Shown here: piece by piece, positions 30,060-39,533 of the stretch
How the letters are laid out: each line of letters opens with the position of its first letter
Numbering within the stretch: the stretch's first letter is position 1
Source: Actinotignum urinale DSM 15805
GTDB taxonomy: Bacteria > Actinomycetota > Actinomycetes > Actinomycetales > Actinomycetaceae
Direction of reading: 5' to 3'
DNA: 64,000 bases
Assembly: GCF_000420445.1 (NCBI RefSeq)
Contig: NZ_ATUY01000006.1
Location: 62,001 to 126,000 of the forward strand
The notes under the pieces: generated by a model
Databases searched by the model: none
Seen by the model: the letters and a program-made list of their open reading frames with translations, nothing else
What the model was told of the DNA's origin: nothing
Made by a program: the position numbers and the translations under genes

Positions 30060-31247
30060 CTAATTCACCGTGCAGTTCCACGTGTTCGGCTGAGATTGTG
30101 GGGCGGGAGTGCAGGTTGCCAGTTTTTCGTCGTCACCTATCCATCTGGGGTAACCGAAGGTTAGTTTTCCAGGTTGGGCATCCTGCACGTATTTTTTCTC
30201 TTCTGGCCAGTTGCTGGGGAAGTTAATGGTTTGTGCTGTCCAGTTAGATCCGCTATCTCGCGTCATATATATCCAGTTTGTTGTTGTGGGAAGAAACTGG
30301 AGGACGGCTGAACGTGATTCACCTGCGGGCATAAGTGCATAAAAGGTCGAATTTTCAACCTTTGCGGAACCTGTTTTTGTGTCGATGCCGTAAATTCCGG
30401 AGCTTCCTGCGAAATCCAAGGTATAAAGCGTAATCGAATCTGTTCCAAGCTGTAGCGAAACTTCAGGTTGAATCGATCTGCGCGCTTTAGGGCCTACAGA
30501 AAAATGAGTAACGGTATCCCTTTTCACCTGCTCTTTATTCGTGTCATTACCCTGGTTTGATTGCCCTCCAGGCTGTGCAGAATGGAGCCCTTGAGGATTA
30601 TTTCTTCCCGCGCCCTCACCTTCAGTGGCGCTATGACGTTCATCCCGAAAGTAAGGATCAAGACCATAAGCTGATGGTGTATCTGTAATTTCTTGTAGGG
30701 TGTAGGATTTTTTACCCATCGCCAATGGGGGAAGGCAACGGTAAAACATTCGTGAATTTAGCGAGGACAAATCGGCAGAGACAAATTCACAAAATCTACC
30801 CTTTTCCGTTGCGATGCTTCCCTGATACTTCATTCCACTTTTTTCCGCAACGAGCCCACTGATAATAAATCCCACCAGAGTTATATACGCGAAAAAACAC
30901 ACGGCCACTACCGCTAACCCGGAGAAAATGGATGTAAAAGTTCGCCGTGCCCATACGCTACTCATTTTTTGATTAAAAAACACCACTATAACGAATGTTG
31001 ATAAAACGATTGCTCCGAAGAAAAGAACCACCATAACGAAGTACACGAATGCTTTGGCGTAAGGGTGGAATTGCAGGTCGCATAGCTCGAAGAATGCTTG
31101 AGTGGCAAGGATTGAAAAGAAGAGGATCGAAAAAACGACGAGAACGCGAATAAAGCCTTTCGACGCCAGTATTTTCGGCACGGAACCCTTAGGCTTATTT
31201 TCGTCGCCTAGCAAACCGCGAGAGTCAATAGATAACCCTTGTTCCAT
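30060..31247 (-). CDS. Membrane protein of unknown function
   Basis: 395 residues, no family recognised. Three hydrophobic helices at about 33-54, 67-92 and 108-133 are followed by a ~260-residue soluble domain rich in Ser/Thr/Gly with a disordered stretch (GAGRNNPQGLHSAQPGGQSN). The domain shows beta-type runs such as SIQPEVSLQLGTDSITLYTL and contains DIKTGSAKVEN, so a propeller or sandwich on the outer face is possible. I take the second of two adjacent start codons (ATG 31247) because GAGGAG lies six bases upstream. The gene is divergent from the dehydrogenase with only 30 bp between starts. Confidence 0.7.
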   Translation of the reverse strand: MEQGLSIDSRGLLGDENKPKGSVPKILASKGFIRVLVVFSILFFSILATQAFFELCDLQFHPYAKAFVYFVMVVLFFGAIVLSTFVIVVFFNQKMSSVWARRTFTSIFSGLAVVAVCFFAYITLVGFIISGLVAEKSGMKYQGSIATEKGRFCEFVSADLSSLNSRMFYRCLPPLAMGKKSYTLQEITDTPSAYGLDPYFRDERHSATEGEGAGRNNPQGLHSAQPGGQSNQGNDTNKEQVKRDTVTHFSVGPKARRSIQPEVSLQLGTDSITLYTLDFAGSSGIYGIDTKTGSAKVENSTFYALMPAGESRSAVLQFLPTTTNWIYMTRDSGSNWTAQTINFPSNWPEEKKYVQDAQPGKLTFGYPRWIGDDEKLATCTPAPQSQPNTWNCTVN

Positions 31248-31277
31248 CACTTCTCCTCAATCTTGCTACTCTTAAGT

Positions 31278-32171
31278 ATGGACACGCTTAATGTTGCTCT
31301 TCACCCGTTTTGGGATTTTGACATCACTGCCCCTGGTGTCAATATTATTCGTTGGGATCTCGAAGGCGAAACTCCCGCCCCTCTAGACATTATTGTTACC
31401 GGCCATTGGACTCCTCGCAACGGTATTGATATTGCCAATAAAGCTGGCGCTCACCTCCTACAAATCGGCTCCATTGGTTTCGATATGCTTCCCGAACCAC
31501 CCGCAGGAATTCAGGTTGCTAACGCAAAAACGGTTCACGAAACGGCAACCGCCGAGATGGCTCTCACCATGTTGCTCGCTGTTTTTCGTGAAATTCCGCG
31601 TATGGTTCGTGGTGCCGATGAGGGGCGTTGGGATTGTTTCTACTCCCAGGGCCTAGCAGACCAGAAGGTTATGCTTCTCGGTGTTGGTGGTGTTGGTGAT
31701 GAAATTGCGCGTCGCCTAGAACCTTTCGAGGTTGAGCTAACCCGCGTTGCCTCTCGCGAGCGCGAGGATGCTCGCGGGCATGTGTATTCACTTGCTCAAG
31801 GTATGGAGTTGCTTGGGCAGCAGGATGCGGTTATTGTTGTGCTTCCCGCGAATGAACACACTGTTGGTGTTATTGACGACGGTTTCCTCTCCGCCATGAA
31901 GGATAATGCGGTTTTGTTGAATATTGGGCGTGGCAAACTTGCTGATCCTCAGGCTCTGGTGAAGCATTCGACCAGGCTTCGCCTTGCTTTAGATGTGACA
32001 GATCCGGAGCCGTTGGCCGTTGATGATCCGTTATGGAAAGGCGCCGAGCTTATTACGTCCCACAATGGTGGCAATACTCGCGCCCTTCATCAACGCATGA
32101 AGAATCTTGTGGAACGCCAGATTGTCCACGCCTTAGCCGGTGAGCCTTTCGAGAATATTGTTCTAGGTTAG
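31278..32171 (+). CDS. D-isomer-specific 2-hydroxyacid dehydrogenase family protein
   Basis: 297 residues. The NAD-binding fold is seen as MLLGVGGVGDEIARRLEPFE and the family's second signature as DNAVLLNIGRGKLADPQAL; a C-terminal LITSHNGGNTRA holds the expected active-site His. Reduces or oxidises a 2-hydroxy acid with NAD(P); the substrate is unknown. I chose ATG 31278 over an earlier in-frame ATG at 31239 because the earlier one lies in the neighbour's coding region. There is no ribosome site, and TACTCT at 31267-31272 sits six bases before the ATG, so the mRNA may be leaderless. Confidence 0.85.
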   Translation: MDTLNVALHPFWDFDITAPGVNIIRWDLEGETPAPLDIIVTGHWTPRNGIDIANKAGAHLLQIGSIGFDMLPEPPAGIQVANAKTVHETATAEMALTMLLAVFREIPRMVRGADEGRWDCFYSQGLADQKVMLLGVGGVGDEIARRLEPFEVELTRVASREREDARGHVYSLAQGMELLGQQDAVIVVLPANEHTVGVIDDGFLSAMKDNAVLLNIGRGKLADPQALVKHSTRLRLALDVTDPEPLAVDDPLWKGAELITSHNGGNTRALHQRMKNLVERQIVHALAGEPFENIVLG

Positions 32172-32327
32172 GTGCTGTAGCCAGCCTGGCTAATTTGTCC
32201 GGCCGTCCAGGCGTGCAAACCGTTCACGATTAACGCGAACAGGTTGAACCTATTTTCGCCACGTAGGCTAGGTATTACAGATCTCATACAAACTCCCGGG
32301 GCGAAAACTTAGAAACCGCAGTTACAC

Positions 32328-32429
32328 CTACTGTAAAGCAAAGGTTTACAGTACTTTAGAGTAGACGCAAAAAATAGCTTAAAACCAGGCAAAACTCTAC
32401 TCTAAAAATTTTAGAGTAGTTTACAGTAG
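32328..32429. repeat. Cluster of six TTTASAGTAG half-sites, inverted and direct
   Basis: Minus-oriented copies: CTACTGTAAA (32328-32337), CTACTCTAAAA (32397-32407). Plus-oriented copies: TTTACAGTA (32345-32353), CTTTAGAGTAG (32354-32364), TTTTAGAGTAG (32409-32419), TTTACAGTAG (32420-32429). Each block is one minus copy followed by two plus copies. The second block contains a perfect 11-bp palindrome with a single central base. It lies in the 455-bp convergent gap between the dehydrogenase and fba, with no promoter-proximal gene. Binding array, iteron-like element or structured RNA are all possible. Confidence 0.8.
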
Positions 32430-32550
32430 CTGTTACAAGTAGGACATGGAAGCGCGACGGATTATGTTCACGCGATAGCTTCACTGCGCGACAACCCTGA
32501 ACCGCACACAACAAGAACAACCACTAATGGGAAAACTAGAGAATGCGAAA

Positions 32551-32582
32551 TGGGGAGAGCGGGACATGCCCAACTCTCCCCA
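32551..32582. terminator. Hairpin downstream of fba
   Basis: TGGGGAGAG (32551-32559) pairs with CTCTCCCCA (32574-32582); GGG/CCC can pair inside. It is 45 bp past the fba stop on the minus strand and followed there by TTTCGC. Confidence 0.65.
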
Positions 32583-32626
32583 TCGCGCTATGTTCGCTAA
32601 ACTACCGAACAGCTACAAGTAGCGCC

Positions 32627-33649
32627 TTACTTCATGCGAGTTCCGGTAGAACCGAGGCGTTCGCATGCTTCAACCACGCGGGCTGCCATGCCGGCTTCTG
32701 CCGCACGGCCCCAAGCGCGTGGATCGTAGGTCTTCTTGTTGCCGACTTCGCCGTCGATCTTGAGAACGCCGTCGTAGTTCTTGTACATCCAGTCAGCAAT
32801 CGGGCGGGTGAAGGCGTACTGGGTGTCGGTATCGACGTTCATCTTAATAACGCCGTTCTTCACAGCTGTTGCGATTTCTTCAGCTGTGGAACCGGAACCG
32901 CCGTGCATCACGAGATCGAACGGGGATTCCTTGCCGACCTTTTCGCCAACTTCCTTCTGGATGTCACCGAGGATTTCGGGGCGAAGCTTAACGTGACCCG
33001 GCTTGTAAACACCGTGAACGTTTCCGAAGGTGAGGGCGGTGATGTAACGTCCATTTTCGCCAAGGCCGAGAGCTTCGACCGTCTTCAAACCATCTTCTGC
33101 GGTGGTGTACAGCTTTTCGTTGATTTCGCCGACGACGCCATCTTCTTCGCCACCAACAACACCGATTTCGATTTCGAGAATAGTGTTGGACTTCTGGGAA
33201 AGGGCGAGAAGTTCCTTGGCGATTTCAAGATTTTCCTCAAGCGGAACAGCGGAACCATCCCACATGTGGGACTGGAAGTAGGTTTCCTTGCCTGCCTTGT
33301 GCTGCTCAGCTTCGAGCTCCATAATGGGGCGAATCCACGTATCAATGTTCTGCTTTGCGCAGTGATCGGTATGCAAAGCGATGGTGATGTTGTAGTTCTT
33401 GGCAACAACACGTGCATATTCTGCAAGAGCAATAGAACCTGCTACACGATCCTTAATTGTGGGACCCGCAAGATATTCTGCACCACCAACGGAAACCTGA
33501 ATGATGCCGTCCGATTCAGCTTCTGCAAAACCGCGAATTGCGGCATTGAGCGTTTGGGAAGAGGTAACGTTAATTGCGGGATATGCGAACTTATTAGCCT
33601 TTGCACGATCCAACATTTCATCGTACTGTTCGCGAGTTGCTACAGCCAC
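32627..33649 (-). CDS. fba: Class II fructose-bisphosphate aldolase
   Basis: Splits fructose-1,6-bisphosphate in glycolysis and runs in reverse in gluconeogenesis; zinc-dependent. 340 residues from the GTG at 33649 with AAGGAG five bases upstream; an earlier in-frame ATG exists at 33700 but is not conserved-looking. Zinc and active-site motifs: ALHTDHCAKQN with the catalytic Asp, IEIGVVGGEEDGV, MHGGSGSTAEEI near 250 and KMNVDTDTQYAFT near 280. Standard class IIA length. Its upstream 394-bp region, shared with the divergent sirtuin gene, shows no gene or clear element beyond AC-rich sequence. Confidence 0.97.
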   Translation of the reverse strand: MAVATREQYDEMLDRAKANKFAYPAINVTSSQTLNAAIRGFAEAESDGIIQVSVGGAEYLAGPTIKDRVAGSIALAEYARVVAKNYNITIALHTDHCAKQNIDTWIRPIMELEAEQHKAGKETYFQSHMWDGSAVPLEENLEIAKELLALSQKSNTILEIEIGVVGGEEDGVVGEINEKLYTTAEDGLKTVEALGLGENGRYITALTFGNVHGVYKPGHVKLRPEILGDIQKEVGEKVGKESPFDLVMHGGSGSTAEEIATAVKNGVIKMNVDTDTQYAFTRPIADWMYKNYDGVLKIDGEVGNKKTYDPRAWGRAAEAGMAARVVEACERLGSTGTRMK

Positions 33650-34043
33650 ATTTTCTCCTTTGACTAGCTTATTAATATGAGCTCGACAAATTAAGCCCAC
33701 TTACATCTATTATCGCATTTTTTCTCCCCTTTCGGGCAGGATCGAGAAAATAACATATTAAGAAAACTTCCACGCAACAACTACTCGCCACGCCTCGAAC
33801 CAACCACCCCCACCCACCAAACGCCAAGCACCAACAGCCACACTCACCAAACGCAACATATCCCACGCTCTTCACTTCACAACAACTCTCGCCAAAGCAA
33901 ACTTCCCCACTCCTCAAACGCCACAACTCCGCCCCAAACCATCTCCCTATATGCCACACCTTCCACAAAACCCGAATCGAAACGTACCCTATACATAAGT
34001 GAGTTTCGCATGGCGCCCATCGTCGTCGTAAAAAGGACTGAAC

Positions 34044-34886
34044 ATGGTGATAACGGACATTGAAGAAGCTGCTACGAATATCGCGGATATGATGCGCGGA
34101 AAAGTAACTGTAGCAATAACTGGTGCGGGTGTTAGCACACCCTCTGGAATCCCCGATTACCGCGGAAAAGGAAGCACTCAAGAGCCCACGGTTTTTTATG
34201 ATATGTTTACCGACGACGAAATATGGCAACGTTGGGTCTGGCAACGCAACGAAGAAACGTGGCGCGCCCTCGACTCCGTGAAACCCAACCCCGGACATCT
34301 TGCTTTGGCGCGCCTCGAAAAAGCGGGGTTCATTAATGGGATTGCCACACAAAACGTGGATGATTTGCACCAAAAAGCGGGGTCGCGAAAGGTCGCGGAA
34401 TTGCACGGATCGTTTTTGCGGGTGGACTGCGTGGATTGCGGGGCCACTTTCCCGCGCGCAGAGATTGGGGAGCTTCTTCGGGAGGCGAATCCCGACTGGC
34501 CCGAGGATCCCGACCCCAAAAATATCGCTATTTTGGCAGGAGCAAACCGCCGAGCTGCGGAAAACTCTTCTTTTACGACGATACCCTGCCCTCGGTGTGG
34601 CGGTTTAATCAAACCCTCCGTCGTGTTTTTCGGTGAGAGTTTGCCTGGCGCGGCGCTTACCCAAAGCATTGATTGGGCGCGCGAAGCCGATGTTGCCCTT
34701 GTTGTGGGAACGTCTCTCGTTGTTGGCACGGGAATGTGGGTGCTGACCTCGGCGCTTCAAAACGGGGCGGATTGCGTGATTATTAACAGGGGGCGCACGG
34801 AAGGTGACCGTTTTGCAAGCCTTCGTGTTGATTGCGATGCTGCAGAAGTTTTATCGCGGGTGGCTGAGATTCTTCTGGACGAGTAG
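34044..34886 (+). CDS. Sir2-family NAD-dependent protein deacylase
   Basis: 280 residues. AITGAGVSTPSGIPDYRG forms the NAD pocket, TQNVDDLHQKAGS and ELHGSFLR carry the catalytic His, and zinc Cys pairs are CVDC and CPRCG on either side of a ~60-residue insert. GTSLVVGTGMWV matches the C-terminal Rossmann segment. It is a bacterial (class III/U-like) sirtuin that removes acyl groups from lysines using NAD, likely in the cytoplasm. AAGGAC precedes the ATG. The insert between zinc pairs (ILAGANRRAAENSS) is longer than in the short bacterial form. Confidence 0.93.
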   Translation: MVITDIEEAATNIADMMRGKVTVAITGAGVSTPSGIPDYRGKGSTQEPTVFYDMFTDDEIWQRWVWQRNEETWRALDSVKPNPGHLALARLEKAGFINGIATQNVDDLHQKAGSRKVAELHGSFLRVDCVDCGATFPRAEIGELLREANPDWPEDPDPKNIAILAGANRRAAENSSFTTIPCPRCGGLIKPSVVFFGESLPGAALTQSIDWAREADVALVVGTSLVVGTGMWVLTSALQNGADCVIINRGRTEGDRFASLRVDCDAAEVLSRVAEILLDE

Positions 34887-35032
34887 TTGGCGGATTGTGC
34901 GGAGTTTAGAAGTTTTGAAGAATACAGAGAAAAAGAGAAAAACCGTATACGTGAAGAGCTCCCGGCAAAGATTCTTCTCGACAAGTAGTTCACCTCATTT
35001 TTAATGCGGGAGTTAAACGATAGTATCTTCTT

Positions 35033-37501
35033 ATGACTCACACATCGAGCCTTAGCGAAACCCAGTCTAACTTAGCGCTCCCGCAAGCCGATCCGGCGCG
35101 GGGATTAACCCGTGCGCAGGTAGAGGAGATGCGTTCCCTCGGAAACGTTAATACTCAACCGGAACGTAGCGGGCGTAGCGCCCTTCATATTGTTCGAGAT
35201 AACGTTTTTACCCGCATTAATTTCATGCTCGGCACATTATTTGTTTTGGTCATGACAACCGGCTCGTGGATCAATGGCGCCTTCGGCTTGCTGATTATCG
35301 CCAACTCCATTATTGGAATTATTCAGGAATTGCGCGCTAAGCATACGCTCGATTCCCTCGCTGTTGTTGGTGAGGCCAAGCCGGTTGTTCGTCGTGATGG
35401 GGAAAATAGGGAAATATCGCCGGAAGAGGTTGTTTTGGGCGATATTATCGTTGTCCGCGCAGGGGATCAAATTATTGTGGACGGTATCGTCACCGAAGAG
35501 GATTACCTTGAAGTTGACGAGTCTCTTCTCACGGGCGAGTCGGATGCTATCGATAAGTCCGTTGGGGATTCGATGATGTCCGGATCTTTTGTGGTGTCGG
35601 GTTCGGGAACCTATCAGGCATCTCGTGTGGGTAAAGATTCATATGCGGCGCAACTTACGGCCGAAGCCTCCAAGTTCTCCCTTGTGGATTCTCAACTACA
35701 ACAGGGCATTGACCGCATTTTGCATGCCATCACCTGGGTTCTTGTTCCGGTCGGTATTTTGACGATTATCGGGCAGATTCGCGTGGGGAACGGCTCGTGG
35801 GTCGATATTATTTTGAGCGTGTGCGGGGCGCTCGTGCCCATGATTCCCGAAGGCCTTGTTCTCATTACCTCCACGGCGTTTGCACTTGGCGTTATTCGCC
35901 TCGGGAGAATGAACGTTCTTGTTAACGAACTACCCGCTATTGAAGGGCTCGCGCGCGTTGACACCGTAGCTGCAGATAAAACTGGAACACTCACGGAAAA
36001 CAAGCTCACTTTTGGAGGTATTGAGCTGATTAATTCCTCGGGTTCCACGCCAGAAGATGTTCGTGAGGCCCTCGCGCAGCTAGGTAGCGCGGACACCTCT
36101 CCGAATTCTTCTATGGAGGCAATTATTGCCGAGGTCGGAATTCCGGAAAAGCCCTGGACTGTTGTGTCGCGCCAACCCTTTACATCCGCGAAAAAATGGT
36201 CCGGAGTCACTTTCCACAACGGCACCCACAACTGGGTACTTGGCGCACCCGATGTTCTGCTTCAGCTCGCACAAGCCCCTGAAGCAAGTGCGCGAGCCGA
36301 AGAAATCGCCAAAAGTGGCCAGCGCGTCCTCCTCCTCGCCCTGGCTTCCGAGAACGTAACGGCAACCCAAGCTCCCGGAACGATCACCCCCGTCGCCTTT
36401 ATTCTTCTTGACCAAAAACTCCGAGAAGATGCTTCAGACACCCTGCGCTACTTTACCTCGCAAGGTGTTGATATTAAAGTCATCTCCGGTGATAACGCAC
36501 AGGCTGTTGGCGCAGTTACCCGAAATCTCGGTGTAGATATTGGGGAGCCCGTAGACGCGCGCGCAATCCGGCAGGAAGAATTCGTTGACGTTATTAACAG
36601 CCACCAAGTTTTCGGGCGCGTCACCCCCGACCAAAAACGCGCCATGGTGAAAGCCATGCAAGAACGCGGGCACACCGTCGCAATGACGGGAGATGGCGTG
36701 AACGACGTCCTCGCCCTCAAAGACGCAGATTTAGGTATCGGAATGGGTTCGGGAACACCATCCACGCGTTCCGTCGCAAAAATTGTTCTTCTCGACGATA
36801 AATTCGCGTCGCTACCCTATGTTGTTGCCGAAGGCCGAAGGGTTGCGGGAAATATTGAACGTGTCGCGCGTCTTTTCCTAACGAAAACCGTATATTCCGC
36901 CGTACTTGCTATTTGCGTTCTCCTCTTCAGCACGTCATATCCATTTGTCCCCATCCACGTCACCATCACGGGATGGTTCACCATCGGAATTCCCGCTTTC
37001 ATTCTTTCCCTACCCTCAAATAACCAAAAAGCCCGAGATGGCTTCGTGGGCAGAGTAATGCGTTTTGGTTTCCCCTCCGGCGTTATCGTTGGTATATCAA
37101 CATTCTTTACGTACTATTACCTTTCGGAATACGCGACAGTTCTTATCACTCCAACCCAAATCTCGACTGCCACGCTCATCACCATGATTGTTGGTTCAAC
37201 TTGGGTATTGGCAACGGTTGCACGCCCCTACACCTGGTGGAAAATCCTTCTCGTATGCCTCCCCGTCATTGGCTACACCGTTATCTTCAGCCTCCCCATT
37301 GCACAACACTACTTCCTGCTTGACTCAAGCAATATGTGGGCAATCTTTGTGGGTCTAGCGGTCGGCTGTATCGCCGCACTAGGAATCGAAAGCCTCTGGT
37401 GGGCGCTCGGAAAACGCCACAAAGAAGACAACCGCTTCTGGCAATCGCGCGAAGAAAAAGAACAACTACGCGAACAAGCACAACTCCGCGAGCGCCACTA
37501 G
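35033..37501 (+). CDS. Cation-translocating P-type ATPase, CtpE-like
   Basis: 822 residues with the full P-type plan: actuator TGESDAIDKSVGDSMMSGSF, TM4 PMIPEGLVLI, phosphorylation site DKTGTLT with D315, hinge TGDGVNDVLALKDADLG, then four to six C-terminal helices. The order and wording around VFTRIN..LGTLFVLVM, LLIIANSIIGIIQELRAKHTLD and SKFSLVDSQLQQGI closely follow mycobacterial CtpE, a calcium uptake pump. Calcium as substrate is therefore a reasonable guess, not proof. No signal of a regulator or operon partner. Confidence 0.92.
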   Translation: MTHTSSLSETQSNLALPQADPARGLTRAQVEEMRSLGNVNTQPERSGRSALHIVRDNVFTRINFMLGTLFVLVMTTGSWINGAFGLLIIANSIIGIIQELRAKHTLDSLAVVGEAKPVVRRDGENREISPEEVVLGDIIVVRAGDQIIVDGIVTEEDYLEVDESLLTGESDAIDKSVGDSMMSGSFVVSGSGTYQASRVGKDSYAAQLTAEASKFSLVDSQLQQGIDRILHAITWVLVPVGILTIIGQIRVGNGSWVDIILSVCGALVPMIPEGLVLITSTAFALGVIRLGRMNVLVNELPAIEGLARVDTVAADKTGTLTENKLTFGGIELINSSGSTPEDVREALAQLGSADTSPNSSMEAIIAEVGIPEKPWTVVSRQPFTSAKKWSGVTFHNGTHNWVLGAPDVLLQLAQAPEASARAEEIAKSGQRVLLLALASENVTATQAPGTITPVAFILLDQKLREDASDTLRYFTSQGVDIKVISGDNAQAVGAVTRNLGVDIGEPVDARAIRQEEFVDVINSHQVFGRVTPDQKRAMVKAMQERGHTVAMTGDGVNDVLALKDADLGIGMGSGTPSTRSVAKIVLLDDKFASLPYVVAEGRRVAGNIERVARLFLTKTVYSAVLAICVLLFSTSYPFVPIHVTITGWFTIGIPAFILSLPSNNQKARDGFVGRVMRFGFPSGVIVGISTFFTYYYLSEYATVLITPTQISTATLITMIVGSTWVLATVARPYTWWKILLVCLPVIGYTVIFSLPIAQHYFLLDSSNMWAIFVGLAVGCIAALGIESLWWALGKRHKEDNRFWQSREEKEQLREQAQLRERH

Positions 37502-37581
37502 GTAGCCATAGCTCAACCAAACCAGCCCCTAACAAAACCGCCCCCAACCAATCTTCCGCACACTGCCAAGGCACCCCCACG

Positions 37582-37671
37582 GGCGCTATTGGTTCGGGCA
37601 CTAACGCTTCAGGCACTAACGCCTCGGACGCTATTGGTTCAGGGGCTAACGATTCGGGGGCTAACGCTTCA
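37582..37671. repeat. 15-bp tandem repeat, six copies
   Basis: Six contiguous 15-mers of two types, GGnGCTATTGGTTCG-like (units 1 and 4) and GGNNCTAACGNTTCR-like (units 2, 3, 5, 6), in the 291-bp gap after the P-type ATPase. Because the period is a multiple of three, one plus frame reads through as a Gly/Asn/Ser pentapeptide repeat, but that frame starts inside the ATPase gene and has no ribosome site, so I do not call it a gene. Confidence 0.85.
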
Positions 37672-37792
37672 AGCAAAACGGGGACATTCAAGATAGCGTT
37701 GATCCACCTCGCGCAATATAACGTCGGCTATAAGTAAGGTCGAAAACGGTCATTCCTTGCCCGTTGATTTACCTCTCCCATAAAATGGCCGT

Positions 37793-38125
37793 ATGATACC
37801 AGTCACAACAACACAGTCCCTGGACGGTTACAAAATCACCAATTACCTGGGAATTTATTTCGGCGAAGTCATTTCCGGTGTCAACATGTTCAAGGACATT
37901 GGCGCTAGCTTCCGTAACGTTTTCGGTGGGCGTAGCCAAGGCTACGAAGAAGAATTAACCAAAGCACGCAATGAAGCCATTGCTGAATTACAACAGCGGG
38001 CAGCATCAATCGGGGCACATGCCGTCGTTGGTTGCAGCATTGATTACGAAACACTCGGACAAAACGGTTCCATGCTCATGGTCACCGCGTCCGGCACCGC
38101 GGTGCAAATCGCCCGCGCAAATTAA
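37793..38125 (+). CDS. YbjQ/UPF0145 family protein
   Basis: 110 residues, a small pentamer-forming family of uncertain role (heavy-metal-binding annotation is historical). Motifs: [15 protein letters not shown] at the start, [20 protein letters not shown] in the centre with the conserved GGR, and [14 protein letters not shown] near the end. Complete. Strong terminator downstream. It is next to a CDF metal exporter but apparently a separate transcript. Confidence 0.92.
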   Translation: MIPVTTTQSLDGYKITNYLGIYFGEVISGVNMFKDIGASFRNVFGGRSQGYEEELTKARNEAIAELQQRAASIGAHAVVGCSIDYETLGQNGSMLMVTASGTAVQIARAN

Positions 38126-38138
38126 TATCATCTACTCG

Positions 38139-38172
38139 GATACCCGCGACCAATACCGCGAGTATCTTTTTT
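38139..38172 (+). terminator. Rho-independent terminator after the YbjQ gene
   Basis: GATACCCGCG (38139-38148) pairs with CGCGAGTATC (38157-38166) with one mismatch around an 8-nt loop, followed directly by TTTTTT. Confidence 0.88.
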
Positions 38173-38378
38173 GAGCCTAGACACCAGAACTAGCCGGACT
38201 ATCTTTGCTTTTCTGCGTATAGTCAATAGAATGGTCACAAGACCCACGTCAGAACAACGAGACGCCCTCGTCGAACATTAACCAACACTGTTGGTACACA
38301 CGTAACTCAACAACAAATCTTAGACATCATCTTTAACAACATACGCCAACAATCTATAACACCCCAAAAAGTGACACT

Positions 38379-39347
38379 ATGAATACGCCCGCATCAAAGA
38401 ATCCCTCTCGCAACCCTAACGAGCACGGACATAACCACGGAGAGCTTGGGCACAACCACGGCGCCCACGCCAACCGCAAACGCCTCCTTATTGCCCTGGG
38501 CACAACCGCTATTATCCTCGTCGCTGAAGTCATTGGGGCTGCATGGATTGGTTCGCTGGCACTCCTCGTGGACGCTGGCCACATGCTCACAGACACAGCC
38601 GGCCTCAGCATGGCTCTGTTCGCAGCCCACCTCGCCACCAAAGAAGCCACCTCACGTCACACCTGGGGATACGCACGATCCGAAGTTATCGCCGCAACCG
38701 GACAGGCCGCCGTCCTCCTTGGCGTCGGAATATATGTTCTGATTGAGGCCATTAGCCGTTTCGCCAACCCACCCGAAATCCCCTCCACGCCACTGCTTAT
38801 TTTCGGCATAATCGGCCTAGTTGGAAACATTATTTCCATGCTGGTTCTTTTCACCGGCAAAGACGCAAACCTCAATATGCGCGCGGCTTTCCTTGAAGTT
38901 CTCAACGACGCCCTCGGCTCGGTTGCCGTCATTATCGCCGCCGTCAGCATCTCCCTCACGGGCTGGACTGGCGCGGATGCCGTCGCCGGCGTCATTATCG
39001 GAATCCTCATTATCCCGCGCTCGTTGCGTATTCTTAAAGCCGCCATCAACATTCTTATGGAGGCGGTTCCTGAGGGGCTCGATATTAACGAGGTGCGCAC
39101 GCACCTTGAAGAGCTCGACCACGTTATCTCGGTTCACGACCTTCACGCCTCGGTTGTTGCAACCGGGTTGCCTGTTTTGAGCGCCCACGTCGTCGTAAAA
39201 CCCGAGTGTTTTTACGACGGTCACGCGCCCGAAATCCTCAATCAGCTTCAAGAGTGCGCCGCGGAACACTTCCCGGTTCCGCTTCACCACGCGACGTTCC
39301 AGCTCGAACCCGAGGGGCACGACGAACACGAAATCCTGGACCACTAG
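38379..39347 (+). CDS. Cation diffusion facilitator (zinc/metal exporter, ZitB/CzcD-like)
   Basis: 322 residues, six transmembrane helices then a soluble C-terminal domain. The N-terminus is His-rich (NEHGHNHGELGHNHGAH), typical of zinc CDFs. The TM2 site reads LVDAGHMLTDTAG and the TM5 site FLEVLNDALGSV, giving the H/D metal-binding set. The C-terminal domain carries SVHDLHASVV and VLSAHVVV. It should export zinc (perhaps cadmium or cobalt) by proton antiport. Upstream, 38231-38281 reads as a 16-codon frame with no clear role; no regulator gene is adjacent. Confidence 0.95.
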   Translation: MNTPASKNPSRNPNEHGHNHGELGHNHGAHANRKRLLIALGTTAIILVAEVIGAAWIGSLALLVDAGHMLTDTAGLSMALFAAHLATKEATSRHTWGYARSEVIAATGQAAVLLGVGIYVLIEAISRFANPPEIPSTPLLIFGIIGLVGNIISMLVLFTGKDANLNMRAAFLEVLNDALGSVAVIIAAVSISLTGWTGADAVAGVIIGILIIPRSLRILKAAINILMEAVPEGLDINEVRTHLEELDHVISVHDLHASVVATGLPVLSAHVVVKPECFYDGHAPEILNQLQECAAEHFPVPLHHATFQLEPEGHDEHEILDH

Positions 39348-39490
39348 TTACCGTTGCGCCCCGGGACTTCGCCCCACACGGAAAAAGCGGGCCAAGAATT
39401 GCGTGCGCAAGGCAACGCTGTCCGCAAAGCCAGTGTGGCCACACATTTTGGCACGTAACCCAAATACCTCGCAACGCCCCCGCGCCAGAA

Positions 39491-39525
39491 TAAAAATATC
39501 CCGCAACACTTAACGATGTTGCGGG
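39491..39525 (-). terminator. Terminator downstream of tRNA-Ser
   Basis: In the minus direction CCCGCAACA (39517-39525 complement) pairs with TGTTGCGGG (39500-39508 complement) around an 8-nt loop, followed by ATATTTTTA. Confidence 0.85.
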
Positions 39526-39533
39526 AAACTTGG

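Noticed and set aside
33672-34406. 244-codon minus-strand frame antisense to the sirtuin gene
   Set aside because: Composition and content are those of an antisense shadow; the sirtuin has all family motifs on the plus strand.
37336-37737. Plus-strand frame with Gly/Asn/Ser pentapeptide repeats
   Set aside because: Starts inside the P-type ATPase in another frame with no ribosome site; the repeats are a 15-bp tandem array.
38231-38378. Remnant Fur-type regulator upstream of the CDF gene
   Set aside because: A 16-codon frame and a later frame (VTQQQILDIIF) recall Fur N-termini, but they are too short and in different frames to support a call.
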